NCBI GenBank assembly: GCA_900541345.1
Contig: UQJE01000020.1
Coordinates: 1-33,851 of the forward strand
Reading direction: 5' to 3'
Length of the DNA stretch: 33,851 bases
Source: an uncultured Blautia sp.
Lineage (GTDB): Bacteria; Bacillota; Clostridia; Lachnospirales; Lachnospiraceae
Shown here: piece by piece, positions 30,628 to 33,851 of the stretch
Layout of the letters: every line of letters begins with the position of its first letter
Numbering within the stretch: the stretch's first letter is position 1
Position numbers and translations under genes: made by a program
The notes under the pieces: generated by a model
The model's database searches: none
Seen by the model: the letters and a program-made list of their open reading frames with translations, nothing else
What the model was told of the DNA's origin: nothing

Positions 30628-31473
30628 ATGACATACGAGATAGAATATGCCTATACGTCCCACGTGGGAAAAATACGGGCAAATAATGAGGATAATTTCT
30701 GGTGCTGTGGGGAAAGTCTTCCGGCGCAGAATTTTGGGACAAGCGGAATTTTCGCAGGCAATACTTCTCAGAAAACCCTTCCGGTTCTGGCAGTGTTTGA
30801 CGGAATGGGAGGCGAGAGCTGCGGGGAGATTGCGGCGGAGACAGCTGTCAGAGAGTTTGGAAGATTTTACGGGGAAAACAAAGAGAAACTGAAAAAATCC
30901 CCTGAAGAATTTCTGGAAGATATATGCGACAGCATGAATCGCCAGGTTGTCCGCTACGGAGAGGAAAACCGCATTGGTTCTATGGGAACGACAACCGCTT
31001 TTGTAGCTTTTTCCAGAGATGGTGTTTATGTAGGAAATTTGGGGGACAGTCGCGTGTACTGTTCAGAGAAGGACAGGCTGCAGCAAATTTCTGTAGATCA
31101 TGTAATAGGCAGGAGCTTTCTGGGGAAACCGCCTTTGACACAGTATCTTGGAATTACGGAAGAAGGAATGGTATTGGAACCATGTATTACAAAGCATCCG
31201 TATGTGGCGGGAGACCGCTATCTTCTCTGTTCTGATGGTATGACGGATATGCTTTCAGACGGAGAAATTGCAGATATTCTCACAAGGGAGATTTCTCTGG
31301 AAGAGACGGTTTCCGTTTTTCTTGACCGGGTTCTGGAAAAAGGCGGAAGAGACAATGTAACAATTATTTTGTGTGAGATCAAAGAGACAGAGAAACGGTT
31401 CTGGAGAAAATGGAAAAAACACTCCGGACAGAACAAGTTGGAGGGAAAACAGCATGAAGAACAGAATGAATGA
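30628..31473 (+). CDS. PP2C-family Ser/Thr protein phosphatase
   Basis: A 281-residue PPM/PP2C phosphatase. Motifs: SHVGKIRANNEDNFW (motif 1, metal Asp), LAVFDGMGGESCGEIAAE (motif 2), SMGTTTAFVAF, VGNLGDSRVYC, YLLCSDGMTDMLSD and GGRDNVTIILCEI (final metal Asp). It removes phosphates added by the adjacent kinase. No membrane segment. ATG 30628 has AGGAG 8 nt upstream. Its last 20 nt overlap the next gene. Confidence 0.92.
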   Translation: MTYEIEYAYTSHVGKIRANNEDNFWCCGESLPAQNFGTSGIFAGNTSQKTLPVLAVFDGMGGESCGEIAAETAVREFGRFYGENKEKLKKSPEEFLEDICDSMNRQVVRYGEENRIGSMGTTTAFVAFSRDGVYVGNLGDSRVYCSEKDRLQQISVDHVIGRSFLGKPPLTQYLGITEEGMVLEPCITKHPYVAGDRYLLCSDGMTDMLSDGEIADILTREISLEETVSVFLDRVLEKGGRDNVTIILCEIKETEKRFWRKWKKHSGQNKLEGKQHEEQNE

Positions 31474-32680
31474 TCTGGATTTTGAACAGACAGTAGCGTT
31501 TGATTCTGTAAAAGATTTTGAATTTACAAGAAAGGCGGCTCAGAAATTCCGCCAGGTAGTAAGTCTTGAGTCTTTTGAAGATGAGGATGCAGATGTAATC
31601 TTTCATTATCTTTACAAAGAGATGGAGCTGGTTTCCTTCGGGGATCATTTGAAACGGTATATTTATGAGAGGGCGGGTATTGAAGAACCTTACAATGAAG
31701 TGACGCAAGAAATGTACCGTGATATTGTGATGGAATCTTTTAAGGAGACGTACACGCCGAAGTCTATGACTCCCACCTCCACAAAGTTGAGTTCTCTTGT
31801 GAATAACTGGCTGAATCAGGCATCTGTAAAAAGAGAGACGGTTTTTCTTCTTGGCTTCGGACTTAGAATGACGGTGGAAGATGTGTCTGATTTTCTCACA
31901 AGAGTCCTGAGGGAGCAGGATTTTGATTTTCATAATCCGGAAGAAGTGATTTACTGGTACTGCTATACAAATCAGCTGGGTTATTACAAGGCGGAAGAAT
32001 ACAAGGAGAAATATGAAGAACTTGTTCCCTGGGAAAAGAAACCGGGAGAGGTTGTGTTCGGAAGAGATTTTGTAATTGACACAGAAGAGAAACTTTTGAA
32101 ATATCTTGCGTATTTAAAAGGAGGATATGAAGATCCTAAATCAGAGAAAAGCCAGGCTTTCCAGGAATTTATGCGCCTTCTTCAGGAGACGAAGGAAATT
32201 ATAGCTGCTATGTATTGTAAAGATGAGGAAGAGCGCGGAAGGGGAAAAGTGTGGACAGCAGAGAATATTACACCTTCCGATGTGGAAAAAGTAATATGCA
32301 GCGGAATTCCCATTAATAATATGGGCAATTTAAAAAAAATGTCTGCTTCTATTCTTACAAAGCATTTCAGCCAGAAGAGATTCAGCAGACAGAGAATTAC
32401 AAATATTTTAAATCACAAGTTTCCGGTAGAGCGTTTTGATCTGATTACGCTTGAATTTTTTGTGGTATCGCAGAAGATGCAGGAAGAAGATCCGTATACG
32501 AGGTACAAGAGTTTCCTTGAACGGATTCAGGAGATTCTGAATAAATGCGGGATGGGAGAAATCTATATTGTCAATCCGTATGAATGCTTTCTCCTTATGT
32601 GTCTTCTGACAGACTGCCCCCTCGCTGTTTTTTCCGAGATATGGGAAAAATCATACGAGGAGGGAGAAGAATCAATGTAA
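31454..32680 (+). CDS. Conserved protein of unknown function in the kinase/phosphatase operon
   Basis: A 408-residue soluble, mostly helical protein that I do not recognise. It begins MKNRMNDLDFEQTVAFDSVK, a Glu-Gln-Thr segment (FEQTVAF) reminiscent of the phospho-Thr motif found at the N-terminus of kinase substrates such as FHA partners. This is a plausible phosphorylation site but is inference. Later features: TSTKLSSLVNNWLNQASVKRETVFLLGFGLRMTVEDVSDFL and FSRQRITNILNHKFPVERFDLITLEFFV, typical of helix-rich adaptor or DNA-binding regions. GGAGGG is 8 nt upstream of the ATG, inside the phosphatase gene. Overlap implies joint function with kinase and phosphatase. Confidence 0.75.
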   Translation: MKNRMNDLDFEQTVAFDSVKDFEFTRKAAQKFRQVVSLESFEDEDADVIFHYLYKEMELVSFGDHLKRYIYERAGIEEPYNEVTQEMYRDIVMESFKETYTPKSMTPTSTKLSSLVNNWLNQASVKRETVFLLGFGLRMTVEDVSDFLTRVLREQDFDFHNPEEVIYWYCYTNQLGYYKAEEYKEKYEELVPWEKKPGEVVFGRDFVIDTEEKLLKYLAYLKGGYEDPKSEKSQAFQEFMRLLQETKEIIAAMYCKDEEERGRGKVWTAENITPSDVEKVICSGIPINNMGNLKKMSASILTKHFSQKRFSRQRITNILNHKFPVERFDLITLEFFVVSQKMQEEDPYTRYKSFLERIQEILNKCGMGEIYIVNPYECFLLMCLLTDCPLAVFSEIWEKSYEEGEESM

Positions 32681-33238
32681 AACAGCGTATGCCGCAGTCT
32701 CAAAAAATCCGCACAGAACCATGACGAGAATGGGGTTCATTTTAAATTTTCGAAGCATAACAAGTGTAGCGGCAAAATAAAGAACCATACGGAAAGAAAT
32801 ATTTTCCGGTGCAAAGGACACCACTCCATTTATAAAGAAGGCAGAGACAAGAATAGAGACGCCTGCCTTTGCAATCATGGCCACAACAGCCGGACGAAGA
32901 GAAGCAAGTGTTCCCTGCAAAACAGAGAGACTGCGGTATTTTGTATAAATATAAGCAAGGGCTGTCACAAAAAGACAGGATGGGAGAATACAGCCAAAGG
33001 TAGCTATGATAGCGCCCGGTACTCCCGCAATCTGCGTTCCCACGAAGGTAGCGGCATTTACAGCAATAGGTCCCGGCGTCATTTCTGCGATAGTTACAAG
33101 ATTGGAAAAGGAATCCATAGTAAGCCAGGAATGCTGAAGGACAACCTGTTCCTGGATAAGCGGCATTGCTGCATATCCTCCGCCGAAGCTGAATGCTCCA
33201 ATCTGGAGAAAGCTTAAGAATAGCTGTAAGTAAATCAT
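32672..33238 (-). CDS. Chromate transporter, half-size CHR protein
   Basis: A 188-residue membrane protein: FLQIGAFSFGGGYAAMPLIQEQVV with the conserved FxFGGG and the following PGPIAVNAATFVGTQIAG motif of the CHR family, then four or so hydrophobic segments. Half-size CHR proteins work as pairs, and this one overlaps the other by 4 nt (ATGA). Chromate or another anion may be exported; the substrate is uncertain without assay. It converges on the kinase-operon gene and overlaps its end by 9 nt. Confidence 0.9.
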   Translation of the reverse strand: MIYLQLFLSFLQIGAFSFGGGYAAMPLIQEQVVLQHSWLTMDSFSNLVTIAEMTPGPIAVNAATFVGTQIAGVPGAIIATFGCILPSCLFVTALAYIYTKYRSLSVLQGTLASLRPAVVAMIAKAGVSILVSAFFINGVVSFAPENISFRMVLYFAATLVMLRKFKMNPILVMVLCGFFETAAYAVLH

Positions 33239-33801
33239 GAATTTCTCCTTTCCGCAAGAATGGTGCGTACGGCACCGAAAGCTGCCACAGCCAGAATAAT
33301 ATAAATTACATTGACTTTAAAAAACCAGCAGAGAATAAAACTTACAATCATAATTATAATCTGAATCCAGTCTTTCTTTTTCACGATGTTGCTTCCCATA
33401 TCATATACAACTGAAATAATTACAGCTCCAACCCCTGCTGTCATGCCGTTTAACATGGCACGGATATATGGATTTGTGATAAAGAAATCATAAATCACAG
33501 AAATCAGGGAGAGAATAATCATAGGGGGAAGAATTGCACCAAGGACGGAGATCAGAACTCCGGGGATGCCTCCCAGCTTATAGCCCACCACAATAGCTCC
33601 ATTTACGGCAATGGCTCCGGGAGAGGATTGGGCAATGGCAACAAGATCAAGCATTTCTTCCTCATCAATCCAGTGGTATTCATCTACAAATTTGTTTTTC
33701 AGAAGCGTTACGATCACGTAACCGCCTCCAAACGTAAAAGTGCTTAAATATAAGGTTGAAAAAAACAGTTTTTTCAAAATGGTACTTTTTTTCTCTTTCA
33801 T
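33235..33801 (-). CDS. Chromate transporter, half-size CHR protein (partner)
   Basis: An approximately 188-residue membrane protein: LYLSTFTFGGGYVIVTLLKNKFVDEYHWIDEEEMLDLVAIAQSSPGAIAVNGAIVVGYKLGGIPG, the CHR-family signature, then hydrophobic helices. It is the first gene of a two-gene minus-strand operon. Start choice is uncertain: the ATG at 33801 has AAAGGAA about 11 nt upstream, and the ATG at 33813 lies too close to that site. The frame continues to 33837. Confidence 0.88.
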   Translation of the reverse strand: MKEKKSTILKKLFFSTLYLSTFTFGGGYVIVTLLKNKFVDEYHWIDEEEMLDLVAIAQSSPGAIAVNGAIVVGYKLGGIPGVLISVLGAILPPMIILSLISVIYDFFITNPYIRAMLNGMTAGVGAVIISVVYDMGSNIVKKKDWIQIIIMIVSFILCWFFKVNVIYIILAVAAFGAVRTILAERRNS

Positions 33802-33851
33802 TTTTATATCCATTCCTTTCGCTTCGCTCAGGCACAAAACATTATGAAAAT

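Noticed and set aside
1..33851. CRISPR array, tRNA or rRNA genes
   Set aside because: No regularly spaced repeats or cloverleaf-like conserved blocks were seen when reading both strands.

Overview
The window looks like the chromosome of a spore-forming Clostridia species, most likely Lachnospiraceae (Blautia/Ruminococcus-like). The basis is the low-GC Firmicutes style, strong AGGAGG ribosome binding sites, the rplJ-rplL-rpoB-rpoC cluster with an L10 leader, a DUF6472-type small protein, YitT, half-size chromate transporters and a spoIIID sporulation gene. The species is inference.

The central observation is that spoIIID, the mother-cell sporulation regulator, is cut in two. Codons 1-38 lie at 1640-1754 behind a near-consensus sigma-E promoter. 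The rest of the gene lies at 14941-15080, 13.2 kb away. Both junctions carry the same 5-bp core ACATA. Joining the halves at that core restores an uninterrupted 84-residue SpoIIID reading frame. A large serine recombinase sits at the right end, and its stop codon is formed across the junction. This is the architecture of a skin-type intervening element (known for sigK in Bacillus and Clostridioides), here in spoIIID, so excision would rebuild the gene. Excision itself cannot be seen from sequence.

Element cargo from left to right: a tightly overlapped three-gene module (TOPRIM-like protein?, DUF4869-like protein, small P-loop ATPase); a SWIM zinc-finger protein; a DUF3791/DUF3990 pair plus a third small protein, resembling an ADP-ribosyltransferase-type toxin module; and a graveyard of conflict-system remnants. 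The remnants are a DUF4869 fragment, a TOTE-primase gene with an internal deletion, an HsdS fragment and an AlbA_2/Schlafen-type ATP-binding pseudogene. Next comes an apparently intact malate cassette (FadR-type regulator, malate/lactate dehydrogenase, malic enzyme) with three recognisable operators, then the recombinase.

Left of the element are the 3' part of a trigger-factor/FKBP-like isomerase and a glyoxalase-fold (VOC) gene. Right of it are a small unknown gene, a GNAT acetyltransferase, an SGNH-hydrolase lipoprotein, yaaA, a DUF6472 gene, yitT (minus strand) and upp with a nested palindromic 3' region. The L10 leader, rplJ-rplL and rpoB-rpoC follow. After rpoC comes a Ser/Thr kinase / PP2C phosphatase / unknown-protein operon, which converges on a pair of half-size chromate transporters on the minus strand.

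I saw no tRNA, rRNA or CRISPR array.
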